Of a stretch of 27,309 bases of DNA, positions 1 through 6,805 are shown piece after piece (position 1 is the first letter of the stretch; each line of letters starts with the position of its first letter). The DNA lies in NCBI GenBank assembly GCA_045617825.1, contig JAZLJI010000087.1:1-27309 (forward strand), read 5' to 3'. Made by a program: the position numbers and the translations under genes. Source of the stretch: UBA6987 sp045617825 (GTDB lineage: Bacteria; Bacillota; Clostridia; Lachnospirales; Lachnospiraceae). Under the pieces are notes generated by a model. The model was not told the DNA's origin. It was given only the letters and a program-made list of their open reading frames with translations, and did no database searches.

Positions 1-76
1 CGTCTGAAGACGACATAATAGCTTTACCCTGTTGCAGCAAAACGCCCGGATCTGTATTATACTTACGGTTGTTCAT
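1..76 (-). CDS. 5' end of an unidentified gene, cut by the window edge
   Basis: An ATG at 74-76 (minus) is preceded by a good GGAGG ribosome binding site about seven bases upstream, and the frame stays open to the window edge. The visible 25 residues begin MNNRKYNTDPGVLLQQGKAI. The wording 'YNTDPxVLLQQGKxIM' vaguely recalls the start of helix-turn-helix/transposase-like proteins, but that is only an impression from memory and too little is visible to assign a function. It lies downstream of, and in the same direction as, the small lipoprotein gene at 115-402, with a short inverted repeat in between. Confidence 0.5.
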   Translation of the reverse strand, partial: MNNRKYNTDPGVLLQQGKAIMSSSD

Positions 77-112
77 ATGTGATATCCTCCAAGAAAGAGT
101 ATACCACATATG
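74..112. repeat. Short inverted repeat upstream of the edge gene
   Basis: CATATGTG (74-81) and CACATATG (105-112) are perfect 8-bp inverted repeats flanking the ribosome binding site of the edge gene. They could form a hairpin or an operator for that gene. Nothing more can be said from sequence alone. Confidence 0.4.
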
Positions 113-114
113 CG

Positions 115-402
115 TTAATATTTCAAAGTAAATTTAATTAAATCGTTCACTATAATTCCTAAAGAACTTTTGGGTTCATATTTAACGACACAAAAACGAA
201 CTGTTTTGCCAACCACGTCCTCTTTATTATTGAGGGCTTTCTCGAATGATTCAGCATCCCAAAAGTCAGGATTGTTAAGGTCATACTCTTGTTCGGATTT
301 AACATCTGATGATCCATTGTTGGAACTTGAAGATCCACAACCTACAAGCGAAATCACCAACACCAGAATTGAAATTATACTAATCCACCTTTTTTTATTC
401 AT
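115..402 (-). CDS. Small secreted lipoprotein, possibly C-terminally shortened
   Basis: This is a 95-residue protein with a typical lipoprotein signal: basic MNKKRW, a hydrophobic stretch at about 7-20, then the lipobox LVGC with the modified Cys at residue 22. A Ser/Asn/Gly-rich linker follows. The rest has an acidic 'NPDFWDAESFEKALNN' segment and 'GKTVRFCVVKYEPKSSLG', which resembles small OB-like lipoproteins of Clostridia (recalled, not searched). Members of that kind usually run on past this point, so this copy may be truncated. The start is supported by AAGGAG about seven bases upstream of the ATG. Base composition is clearly AT-rich compared with the chromosomal half. Function unknown. 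Confidence 0.75.
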   Translation of the reverse strand: MNKKRWISIISILVLVISLVGCGSSSSNNGSSDVKSEQEYDLNNPDFWDAESFEKALNNKEDVVGKTVRFCVVKYEPKSSLGIIVNDLIKFTLKY

Positions 403-591
403 TATCTATCTCCTTAAAAATCAATAATTTCTTGGTCGCCCTTGTATACTTCGACCTTCTTTTCACAATTACGCTTTTATTGTCACCTAAAGATACCGTG
501 CTTAAACTTAATTCAGTATTTGCAATATAACACAAAGATTATTTGTTGGTCAAATACAAAATTGACATGAAAAACTAATACAGTAAACGAG

Positions 592-630
592 AAGAAGCGA
601 GCACAGCAGTTCCGTACTCGCTTCTTTTTT
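592..630 (+). terminator. Hairpin with T-run next to the integrase 3' end
   Basis: AAGAAGCGAG (592-601) pairs with CTCGCTTCTT (617-626) and runs into a T stretch to 631 on the plus strand. It reads as a plus-strand intrinsic terminator directly abutting the stop of the minus-strand integrase remnant. No plus-strand gene is visible upstream of it. The rest of 403-591 holds no gene that I can support. Confidence 0.6.
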
Positions 631-1481
631 TACAAGCTTTTCGCCAGTGTTTTGATCAGGTTCAGCATTTCAGGATTTGCCAGGATCTTATTGATCAATT
701 CTGCATCTTCAGTTGGCATTTGATCCGGCTTTTCTTCCGAAACGGGAGAATAGGGTATTGCCCCACGGTTTTTATAAAACGCCTCCTCAAACAGTTCTGC
801 ATTTTTCACACGGCCATCATCGAGAATGTGAGAGTATTGTTCTGTTACCATACTGGCCTGTGCATGACCGGAATCCCCTTGCACAGCCTTGATATCGCCT
901 CCGTTTAAGCGAAGCTTATAAGTGATACTGGAATGCCGCAGGCTGTGAAAAACCACTTTGGGCAAATCATTTGCTTCGATCAAAGCCTTAAAGGATGATG
1001 TGATTCGAGAATCCTCCGTCGGCATTCCAAATCCATTTGCCATCACCAGATGATAGTCTTGATATTCGTCACCTAAAGCTTCTTTGGCTTCTTCCTGCTG
1101 CAGCTGCCATACGCTCAGCATTTCAGCAACCGTTCTCGGAATAAAAACCTTTCTGGTACTGGTCTTGGTCTTAGGCTTTTTCAAAACAAGGACAGTCTTG
1201 TTGTTATGCCTTAATTCGGGGAATACCACAAGCACATCCTTTTTCTCCAGCGTTTTCATCACGGATTTGTCTACCCGTTGGAGTTCTTTATTGACAAACA
1301 GGGATGCTCGCCCTTCGGCAATGCTCTTAGGAGAAATATCAATGCAGTCCCAGGTCAATCCCAACATCTCGCCCATACGGAGAGAACAGGCAAAGGAAAG
1401 ATTCATAGCCAGGTTAAGCCTCTCATCTTCGCAGACATCGATTGCTCGAAAAAGCGTTTCGGCATCCCATATCCTCCTCAT
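630..1481 (-). pseudogene. Tyrosine recombinase/integrase, catalytic domain only (N-terminus lost)
   Basis: This is the catalytic half of a phage/ICE-type tyrosine recombinase. The active-site elements are visible in order: Arg in 'SLRMGEMLGLTW', Lys in 'KTKTSTRKVFIP', the HSLRHSS box, the GHA segment, and the nucleophile Tyr in 'EQYSHI'. Clear integrase sequence starts at 'WDAETLFRAI'. Immediately upstream the DNA switches to the repeat shared with 5681 onward, so the N-terminal arm-binding and core-binding domains (normally well over 100 residues) are missing. The open frame extends upstream to 1607, but those residues come from the shared repeat and are not integrase-like. An ATG at 1479-1481 could start a catalytic-domain-only protein, with no strong ribosome binding site. 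Probably non-functional alone. Confidence 0.7.
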
Positions 1482-1646
1482 ATACCGCCACCATAAACAG
1501 CTGCTTTTCAAAAAGCAAGTATACAATTCATACTTCTTTGAGGAAGCATGATGTTTTTTCTTGGGGGAGAGTGTGAGAGGGGGAAGCCTTTTGCTGCGCT
1601 TTGGCAAATGGACAGACTATCCCCTTGGCGAAAGATCACCTCCTTT

Positions 1647-2537
1647 CTACCTGGCGTCTCTTTGAGCTTTCTGCCGTTCCTGCTGTCTGTAAAAGTATTC
1701 AAGCGCTTTCAAAATATACTCTCCTGTCTTTTCGTAGGGAACGCTTGCCGGGATAAAACGCCGGGCAAGGTCATAGCGAATGTTGATTTTTTCTTTCTGA
1801 TTGGGTTTCTCCTCCGCCATAATAGACTCAATCACTTCCGGGGTCAGCTTTCCTTCCTTGGAGAACTGACGCATCTTAATGGCCTGAGCATGAGAAGGCG
1901 TACAGTCTTCGTATTCCATTTGGTTAAATACAAGCTGCTGCTCAGAGGGCTTCAGGTAAGAAAGCTCGACTGCCGGGCGAAGTGCCACACGGTTCTGATC
2001 GACCTGATCGAGCATCGCCGGGATAAGCTCCGTGAGGCGGATGTAACGGCGAACTTGGTCTTGGCTCTCACCGACAGCTTTGCCCAGTTCTTCTCTCGAA
2101 GTAGTAGACTTCTGTGCCGTTGGCACAGAAGTTAAATCTGTACGCTGTCCCTGCCTTTTCATCGCTTCAAGCCTCATCTTATAAGAGAAAGCTTTCTCAC
2201 TCGGCAGGATCACTGACCGCTGCAGATTGCTCTCTACCATTAAGATGATTGCTTCATCCCGGCTCATTTCCCGGACCTCTGCCCGTACTGTCGGAAGTCC
2301 GGCAAGCTCGCAGGCTTTTTTCCTTCTATGTCCAGCTACCATTTCGTAGCGTCCGTCCTCTTTCTTTCGCACGATGACCGGGGTGATTACCCCGCGTTCC
2401 TTGATGCTTTCCACCAGCTGCTCCATGTCCTCATCCATCAGGACCTTGAAGGGATGGTCCGGAAAATCATCGATTTCGGAAAGCGGAATATCATAAATAC
2501 GGGGAAGCTTTGCCTCCGCCCGTTCCTGGTCATTCAT
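1647..2537 (-). CDS. parB: ParB-family partition protein, 5'-truncated second copy
   Basis: A 296-residue ParB/RepB/Spo0J-type protein. It has the N-terminal ParB/CTP-binding fold with 'GHRRKKA' (about residues 69-75) and 'ESNLQR' (about 102-107). A helix-turn-helix region follows at about 147-168 ('GKAVGESQDQVRRYIRL'), then a C-terminal helical part. It is collinear with the parB at 5858 but lacks that copy's first 17 residues and its ribosome binding site. Its ATG overlaps the TGA of the upstream adhesin (ATGA), so translation could only be coupled to the adhesin. Between the two copies most differences are silent or mild, except for a hypervariable stretch at about 137-149 that coincides with an inverted repeat. 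The likely role is segregation or maintenance of the excised element with ParA; this copy may be redundant. Confidence 0.85.
   Translation of the reverse strand: MNDQERAEAKLPRIYDIPLSEIDDFPDHPFKVLMDEDMEQLVESIKERGVITPVIVRKKEDGRYEMVAGHRRKKACELAGLPTVRAEVREMSRDEAIILMVESNLQRSVILPSEKAFSYKMRLEAMKRQGQRTDLTSVPTAQKSTTSREELGKAVGESQDQVRRYIRLTELIPAMLDQVDQNRVALRPAVELSYLKPSEQQLVFNQMEYEDCTPSHAQAIKMRQFSKEGKLTPEVIESIMAEEKPNQKEKINIRYDLARRFIPASVPYEKTGEYILKALEYFYRQQERQKAQRDAR
2108..2132. repeat. Perfect 11-bp inverted repeat inside parB copy 1
   Basis: ACTTCTGTGCC (2108-2118), a 3-base loop, and GGCACAGAAGT (2122-2132) form a perfect palindrome within the coding sequence. It encodes about residues 136-143, just before the helix-turn-helix. 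The second parB has an inverted repeat at the equivalent site with different inner bases (6324-6350). Confidence 0.9.
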
Positions 2538-4627
2538 AAACAGCTCAGCGTATAGGTTCCGGCAGGAAGATCAGAAATCGTGATCTTTCCGTTGGCATCC
2601 GTTTCATAAGTACCGAAAAAGCTTACCCCGGTGGCAGTGTTTGAACCGGTGACCTGGAATTTCATACCCTGAGGCAGTCCGTCTTCTACAGTTTTCTGAA
2701 TTACGAGCATTCCCGCCTTGATCGTGTTCGTAAAACTTACCGCAGTAGATTTGTCATCGGTCACGGTCACTTCCTTGGATGCTTCAATGGTCCACCCGCT
2801 TGCATCGGTTTCAGTGATCGTATAAGTGCCTGCCGGAACATTGGTGAAAGTCACCGTTTTGTCACTGCTGCAGGCTTTTGTCATGCTGACTGCAAGACCA
2901 GACGAAGAGGTGCCGGTCAGCGTAAAGCTGAACTTGGTAAAGTCTATATTGGATCCGTCCGCGCCTTCCGGCAGGGAAATGCTTTTAGTGAGTTTTACTG
3001 TTCCAGTCTTCGGGGTATTGGTAAAGGTCACGTTTTTAGTCGTTCCGTTGGTCACGGTGACTTCCTTTGAACTTACGACGTTCCAGTTCGTGAGTGATTT
3101 TTCTGTCACAGTGTAAGTACCCACGGGGACATTGCTAAAGGTGGCAATACCGTCGGCATTGCACTTTGCTGTCAGGGATACCGCTGCACCGACCGCACTG
3201 GTTCCGCTAAGCGTGAACGAAAAGCGGGTCATATCATAGGCCTCTGCAGTCACACCATCAGGCAGATCCAGCTTCTTCGTGATTTTTACGGTTCCCGTAT
3301 TGACTTTATTGGTAAATGCGGCTGTCACGGTTTTACCGGACGCAACGGATACGCTGACATTTTTTGCGGTAGCCGTATAGGCGGTCGAGGCAATAGCGTC
3401 ATTTCCGATCTCCGTGACAGTATAGGTATGACCGGCGGGGACCTTCAGCGTCGCAGTGCCGTTGGAATCAGTCGTTACCGTCGCAGAGGTGGTTCCGTCC
3501 AGCAGCTTTGCTCCGTCATCGGCAGCAATCTTGAACTTCCAGCCTTCCTTGGTCATGCCGTTATCGGTAGCCTTGGTGATCTTGATGGTGCCTTCCGGTG
3601 TTTCGGCTTTGAGCTTTGCTACCACGGGGTCTTCAATGGTCTGTGAATAAGTGATCATATCCTGCATACCGTCATGTGAGATTCCCACGCGCCCGTCGGT
3701 CCATACAACGACACCAACTCTGCTGGTACCTGTCTTAGTCGCCGTAATGGTGACCGGAGATGTGACCGGTGCTGCCGAATAAACCGTCAACGTGTTTCCG
3801 CTTTTGGTCGTCTTTACAGCAGTATTGTTTGTGATAATCGTATAATTTCCCAGCACACCGTTCGCATCTGTGAGTTTAGTTTCATATCGGCTTCCGTTCC
3901 ATGTCAATGTAACTGTTTCAGCCGCGCCTTTTCTCATAAAGCTGGGGGTCACCGCCTGGTTCTGTACACTGCTTACGATGGAATCGTAATAACTCCGTAC
4001 CGTGCTGAGTTTGGGATGGTTGCTTTTTACCATATCCCATACCTTATTGACTCCCGTGGGCGGATCAATATGCCGGAAGTTTTCATCACGTTCGCCTACC
4101 AGGGTTTCCCACACCAAAAGCTGCGTAGCAAACCATTTACACGCATTATCTTCAGAAAGCGTGCAATATTCCCAGGTGGGGTGAACCGGAACCTCTCCTT
4201 GATAACCGAATGTCATAATGCGGCCCATAAGGCTGCGCATGATTTCTGCCGAAATTGTTTGATTGAGACTGTCCGGATAATCGTTCCAGTAGTTTTCATC
4301 CCGGGTCATCACCGCACCGCCGGAACTGTCAAAAAACGGAATACCGAACTCAATACAGTAAGCCGCTTTGCCTTCAACCATATAGACTGGCAGGTAATCC
4401 AGCGCTCCAATGTTCCAACCGTTCATTACCTTAATAGCGTTTCTTCCCCAACCATTATTGGTCTCATCAAATACAGCGGGATAATATGTGGAATCCACAT
4501 TGCTTGTACTTGTTGCAGCACTTGCCGAGTTTCCGAATGATGCGAGAAGTACAGCCATGCAGGCAAATCCGGCCACGAGCCTTTTGAAAATACTATGTTT
4601 CGTTGTTTTCTCCTTTCCTCCGGGCAT
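2534..4627 (-). CDS. Thioester-domain/Cna-B surface adhesin lacking a cell-wall anchor
   Basis: A secreted surface protein of up to 697 residues. It has a signal peptide (hydrophobic about 18-35, ASA cleavage near 37). A TQXA-type thioester domain follows, with Cys91 ('AYCIEFG') and Gln169 ('FATQLLVWE') as the expected internal thioester pair. After a linker come prealbumin-like Cna-B/SpaA repeats starting at about 345, each opening with 'GTVKITK'-like Lys and closing with 'FTNT' Asn, as in isopeptide-bonded stalks. The fourth repeat stops abruptly at 'GTYTLSCL' where it meets the parB repeat, so there is no LPXTG motif, hydrophobic anchor or basic tail. The 5' ATG (4625-4627) has no ribosome binding site. 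A strong AAAGGAG lies downstream and points to an in-frame ACG at 4601-4603, where a normal start would be expected. The protein is probably released or non-functional as a covalent adhesin. Confidence 0.85.
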   Translation of the reverse strand: MPGGKEKTTKHSIFKRLVAGFACMAVLLASFGNSASAATSTSNVDSTYYPAVFDETNNGWGRNAIKVMNGWNIGALDYLPVYMVEGKAAYCIEFGIPFFDSSGGAVMTRDENYWNDYPDSLNQTISAEIMRSLMGRIMTFGYQGEVPVHPTWEYCTLSEDNACKWFATQLLVWETLVGERDENFRHIDPPTGVNKVWDMVKSNHPKLSTVRSYYDSIVSSVQNQAVTPSFMRKGAAETVTLTWNGSRYETKLTDANGVLGNYTIITNNTAVKTTKSGNTLTVYSAAPVTSPVTITATKTGTSRVGVVVWTDGRVGISHDGMQDMITYSQTIEDPVVAKLKAETPEGTIKITKATDNGMTKEGWKFKIAADDGAKLLDGTTSATVTTDSNGTATLKVPAGHTYTVTEIGNDAIASTAYTATAKNVSVSVASGKTVTAAFTNKVNTGTVKITKKLDLPDGVTAEAYDMTRFSFTLSGTSAVGAAVSLTAKCNADGIATFSNVPVGTYTVTEKSLTNWNVVSSKEVTVTNGTTKNVTFTNTPKTGTVKLTKSISLPEGADGSNIDFTKFSFTLTGTSSSGLAVSMTKACSSDKTVTFTNVPAGTYTITETDASGWTIEASKEVTVTDDKSTAVSFTNTIKAGMLVIQKTVEDGLPQGMKFQVTGSNTATGVSFFGTYETDANGKITISDLPAGTYTLSCL

Positions 4628-4630
4628 AAG

Positions 4631-4656
4631 AAAAGCACCGGTCTCCCGATGCTTTT
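4631..4656 (-). terminator. Hairpin (terminator/attenuator) between lipoprotein and adhesin genes
   Basis: AAAAGCATCGG, a GAGA tetraloop, then CCGGTGCTTTT on the minus strand form an 11-bp stem (one G-U pair) followed by CTT. It ends three bases before the first ATG of the adhesin. It can act as a partial terminator or attenuator for transcription entering the adhesin from the lipoprotein gene, and it is nearly symmetric, so it could also work on the other strand. Confidence 0.65.
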
Positions 4657-4676
4657 CCGCCGGAATTATTGTGTTG

Positions 4677-5675
4677 TTATGCGTAATAGATTCGGATATA
4701 CCAGGTTTCCTTGCCTGTTGTAGCTCCGAATTGATTTGATTGGGCTACTGCCCATATCTGAGTTATGTCCCCGCTATCGAAATAACATCTAAAATACCAC
4801 TCCAGACGATCTCGAATCTTTTTGAAAGCTGCATCTTCATTACCTGCGACCACAGCCAGATCCGCATCAAAGCATCCGCTTTCTTCCTGCAGATTCGGAA
4901 TGACGGTAAATCCCAATTCCGCAGCATATTGGTTGGCATAGTTTACAAATACACTGATGTCCCGGTCCAGATAAATCTTTTGGACTTCAGTAGATTGCGG
5001 CTGTGTTTCTGCTGCCGTGGTCTGTTCCGCAGTTGCTGGTTCTGTCTGCGGCTCTGCCGTTGACGGTTCCGTGGGGGTGGTTGTCGTCGGTTCCATCGCA
5101 GGCACAGTCGCTGCAGCTTCCGTAGAGGTCTCTGCCGTTTCCTTTACTGTTGGTGCAGCAGCAGTAAGCTCCGTAGGGGCTTCGGTCTGCGACATAGTAG
5201 GTTGTTGTGTGAGGGAGACTTCCTTAGTCGCTTCTGTTGATGCCTCTATTGGAGCAGCCGTAGGAGCCTGTTTCGTAGGTTTCTCTGTTTCCGCCGCTGC
5301 AGCACTGGTTGTAATCAACGGCATTGCAGGCTCAGAATCGTCCGCATATGCGGAGTGATTCTGTCCCTCTGGCTGTGATGATTCTGCTTCGGTTTCCATC
5401 TCTCTGCTTTCCGGCATCGTCTCTTCAGAATCTTTCTCTGCTGAAGCAATTACCACCTTTATGGTGGCAATGGTTTCTGACGGAGTTTCCGCTTTTTGGT
5501 CATCCGCTGCCGATGTTTCAGGAACAGACGTGGGCTCAGTTGGAACAGCAGTGTGTTTTTCGGGGTTGCTTGCTACGGACGGAATCTCTTCCGGCAGTTC
5601 ACTCACGGATCTCCCGAAGGAACAGCTGGATAACAGGCTGAGACAGATCAGCAGCACCGGCCATACTCGTTTCAT
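4677..5675 (-). CDS. Stalked lipoprotein with Thr/Glu/Pro/Ala-rich linker
   Basis: The start at 5675 is fixed by GAGGAGG eight bases upstream. The 332-residue product begins MKRVWPVLLICLSLLSSCSF, a lipoprotein signal with lipobox LSSC (Cys17). From about 25 to 215 it is low-complexity, rich in Thr, Glu, Ala and Pro ('TEAPTE', 'TEPSTAEPQTEPATAE'), a typical wall-spanning stalk. The last 110 residues look globular ('YLDRDISVFVNYANQYAAELGFTVIP' region, 'ESGCFDADLAVV', 'WYFRCYFDSGDITQIWAVAQ'). I do not recognise this domain. It sits between a parB spacer and the adhesin, so it is probably a surface-exposed product of the element. The ribosome binding site is the very end of the 1.08-kb repeat. 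Confidence 0.8.
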   Translation of the reverse strand: MKRVWPVLLICLSLLSSCSFGRSVSELPEEIPSVASNPEKHTAVPTEPTSVPETSAADDQKAETPSETIATIKVVIASAEKDSEETMPESREMETEAESSQPEGQNHSAYADDSEPAMPLITTSAAAAETEKPTKQAPTAAPIEASTEATKEVSLTQQPTMSQTEAPTELTAAAPTVKETAETSTEAAATVPAMEPTTTTPTEPSTAEPQTEPATAEQTTAAETQPQSTEVQKIYLDRDISVFVNYANQYAAELGFTVIPNLQEESGCFDADLAVVAGNEDAAFKKIRDRLEWYFRCYFDSGDITQIWAVAQSNQFGATTGKETWYIRIYYA

Positions 5676-5680
5676 AGCGG

Positions 5681-6769
5681 TATCCTCCTCATATACCGCC
5701 ACCATAAACAGCTGTTTTTCAAAAAGCAAGTATACAATTCATATTTTTCTGAGATAGCATGCTGTTTTGTCTTGGGGGAGAGTGTGAGAGGGGGAGGCCT
5801 TTTACTGCGCTTTGGCAAATGGGCAGACTATCCCCTTGGCGAAAGATCACCTCCTTTCTACCGGGCATCTCTTTGAGCTTTCTGCCGTTCCTGCTGTCTG
5901 TAGAAGTATTCAAGCGCTTTCAAAATATACTCTCCTGTCTTTTCATAGGGAACGCTTGCCGGGATAAAGCGCCGGGCAAGGTCATAGCGGATGTTGATCT
6001 TTTCTTTCTGATTGGGTTTTTCCTCCGCCATGATGGACTCGATCACTTCCGGGGTCAGCTTTCCTTCCTTGGAAAACTGGCGCATCTTAATGGCCTGAGC
6101 ATGAGAAGGCGTGCAGTCTTCGTACTCCATTTGATTAAACACAAGCTGCTGCTCGGATGGCTTCAGGTAAGAGAGTTCGACAGCCGGGCGAAGTGCCACG
6201 CGGTTCTGATCAACCTGATCCAGCATAGCAGGAATAAGCTCCGTAAGGCGGATGTACCTACGTACTTGCGTTTGACTATCACCAGCTTCTTTTCCCACGA
6301 TTGCTGCGGATTCTTGTCCGGCGAACTTCCCACCCAGTGGGTTGGAAGTTAAATCAGAACGCTGGCCTTGCCTGTTCAGCGCTTCCAACCTCATCTTATA
6401 GGAAAAAGCTTTCTCACTGGGCAGGATCACTGACCGCTGCAGATTGCTCTCTACCATTAAGATGATCGCTTCGTCCCGGCTCATTTCCCGGACCTCCGCC
6501 CGTATTGTCGGAAGTCCGGCAAGCTCGCAGGCTTTCTTCCTTCTATGTCCAGCTACCATTTCGTAGCGTCCGTCCTCTTTCTTTCGCACGATGACCGGGG
6601 TGATTACCCCGCGTTCCTTGATGCTTTCCACCAGCTGTTCCATGTCCTCATCCATCAGGACCTTGAAGGGGTGATCCGGAAAATCATCGATTTCGGAAAG
6701 AGGAATATCGTAGATTCGCGGAAACTTTGCCTCCGCCCGTTCCTGGTCGTTCATAAACAGCTCAGCGTA
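5681..6769. repeat. Imperfect 1.08-kb direct repeat, copy 2 (parB plus downstream spacer)
   Basis: Copy 2 of the element described at 1470-2552. It contains parB from its 18th codon to the stop, then the spacer that ends with the ribosome binding site of the lipoprotein gene. Differences are scattered point changes plus one block at 6280-6350 (the palindrome and helix-turn-helix approach), so this is an old or imported duplication rather than a recent identical copy. Confidence 0.9.
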
Positions 6770-6805
6770 CCCGGTCATATCGAGATCGATTCTTTTGTCT
6801 TTCAA
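5858..6805 (-). CDS. parB: ParB-family partition protein, full-length copy
   Basis: A 315-residue ParB-type protein. It starts at TTG (6803-6805): an AAGGAGG nine bases upstream supports this, and the gene overlaps the end of parA by 44 bases, so the two are coupled. The N-terminal ParB domain carries 'AGHRRKKA' (GxRRxxA) and 'ESNLQRS', the signatures of the CTP-binding ParB fold. A helix-turn-helix ('GKEAGDSQTQVRRYIRL') and a C-terminal helical region follow. With ParA it is expected to bind a centromere site on the element and distribute the excised circle at cell division. It differs from the copy at 1647 mainly in a 20-residue block before the helix-turn-helix ('NPLGGKFAGQESAAIVGKEA'). 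Confidence 0.9.
   Translation of the reverse strand: MKDKRIDLDMTGYAELFMNDQERAEAKFPRIYDIPLSEIDDFPDHPFKVLMDEDMEQLVESIKERGVITPVIVRKKEDGRYEMVAGHRRKKACELAGLPTIRAEVREMSRDEAIILMVESNLQRSVILPSEKAFSYKMRLEALNRQGQRSDLTSNPLGGKFAGQESAAIVGKEAGDSQTQVRRYIRLTELIPAMLDQVDQNRVALRPAVELSYLKPSEQQLVFNQMEYEDCTPSHAQAIKMRQFSKEGKLTPEVIESIMAEEKPNQKEKINIRYDLARRFIPASVPYEKTGEYILKALEYFYRQQERQKAQRDAR
6324..6350. repeat. Inverted repeat inside parB copy 2
   Basis: AACTTCCCACCC (6324-6335), loop AGT, GGGTTGGAAGTT (6339-6350) gives 12-bp arms with one mismatch. It occupies the same codons as the palindrome at 2108-2132. The outer bases are shared, but four inner positions per arm differ. Confidence 0.85.

Larger units (their letters stand above)
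1470..2552. repeat. Imperfect 1.08-kb direct repeat, copy 1 (parB plus downstream spacer)
   Basis: Copy 1 matches 5681-6769 in the same orientation with scattered substitutions. It runs from the TATCCTCCTC segment (the complement of a GAGGAGG ribosome binding site) through a roughly 170-bp spacer and parB to 'CAGCTCAGCGTA'. Outside these ends the flanks differ completely: the integrase remnant on the left here versus a lipoprotein gene in copy 2, and the adhesin on the right here versus parA/parB 5' sequence in copy 2. Confidence 0.9.

Noticed and set aside
1470..6769. The repeated parB as a plain assembly duplication
   Set aside because: The copies differ by many scattered substitutions and by a divergent block, so they are distinct sequences; a wrong join between two elements cannot be fully excluded.
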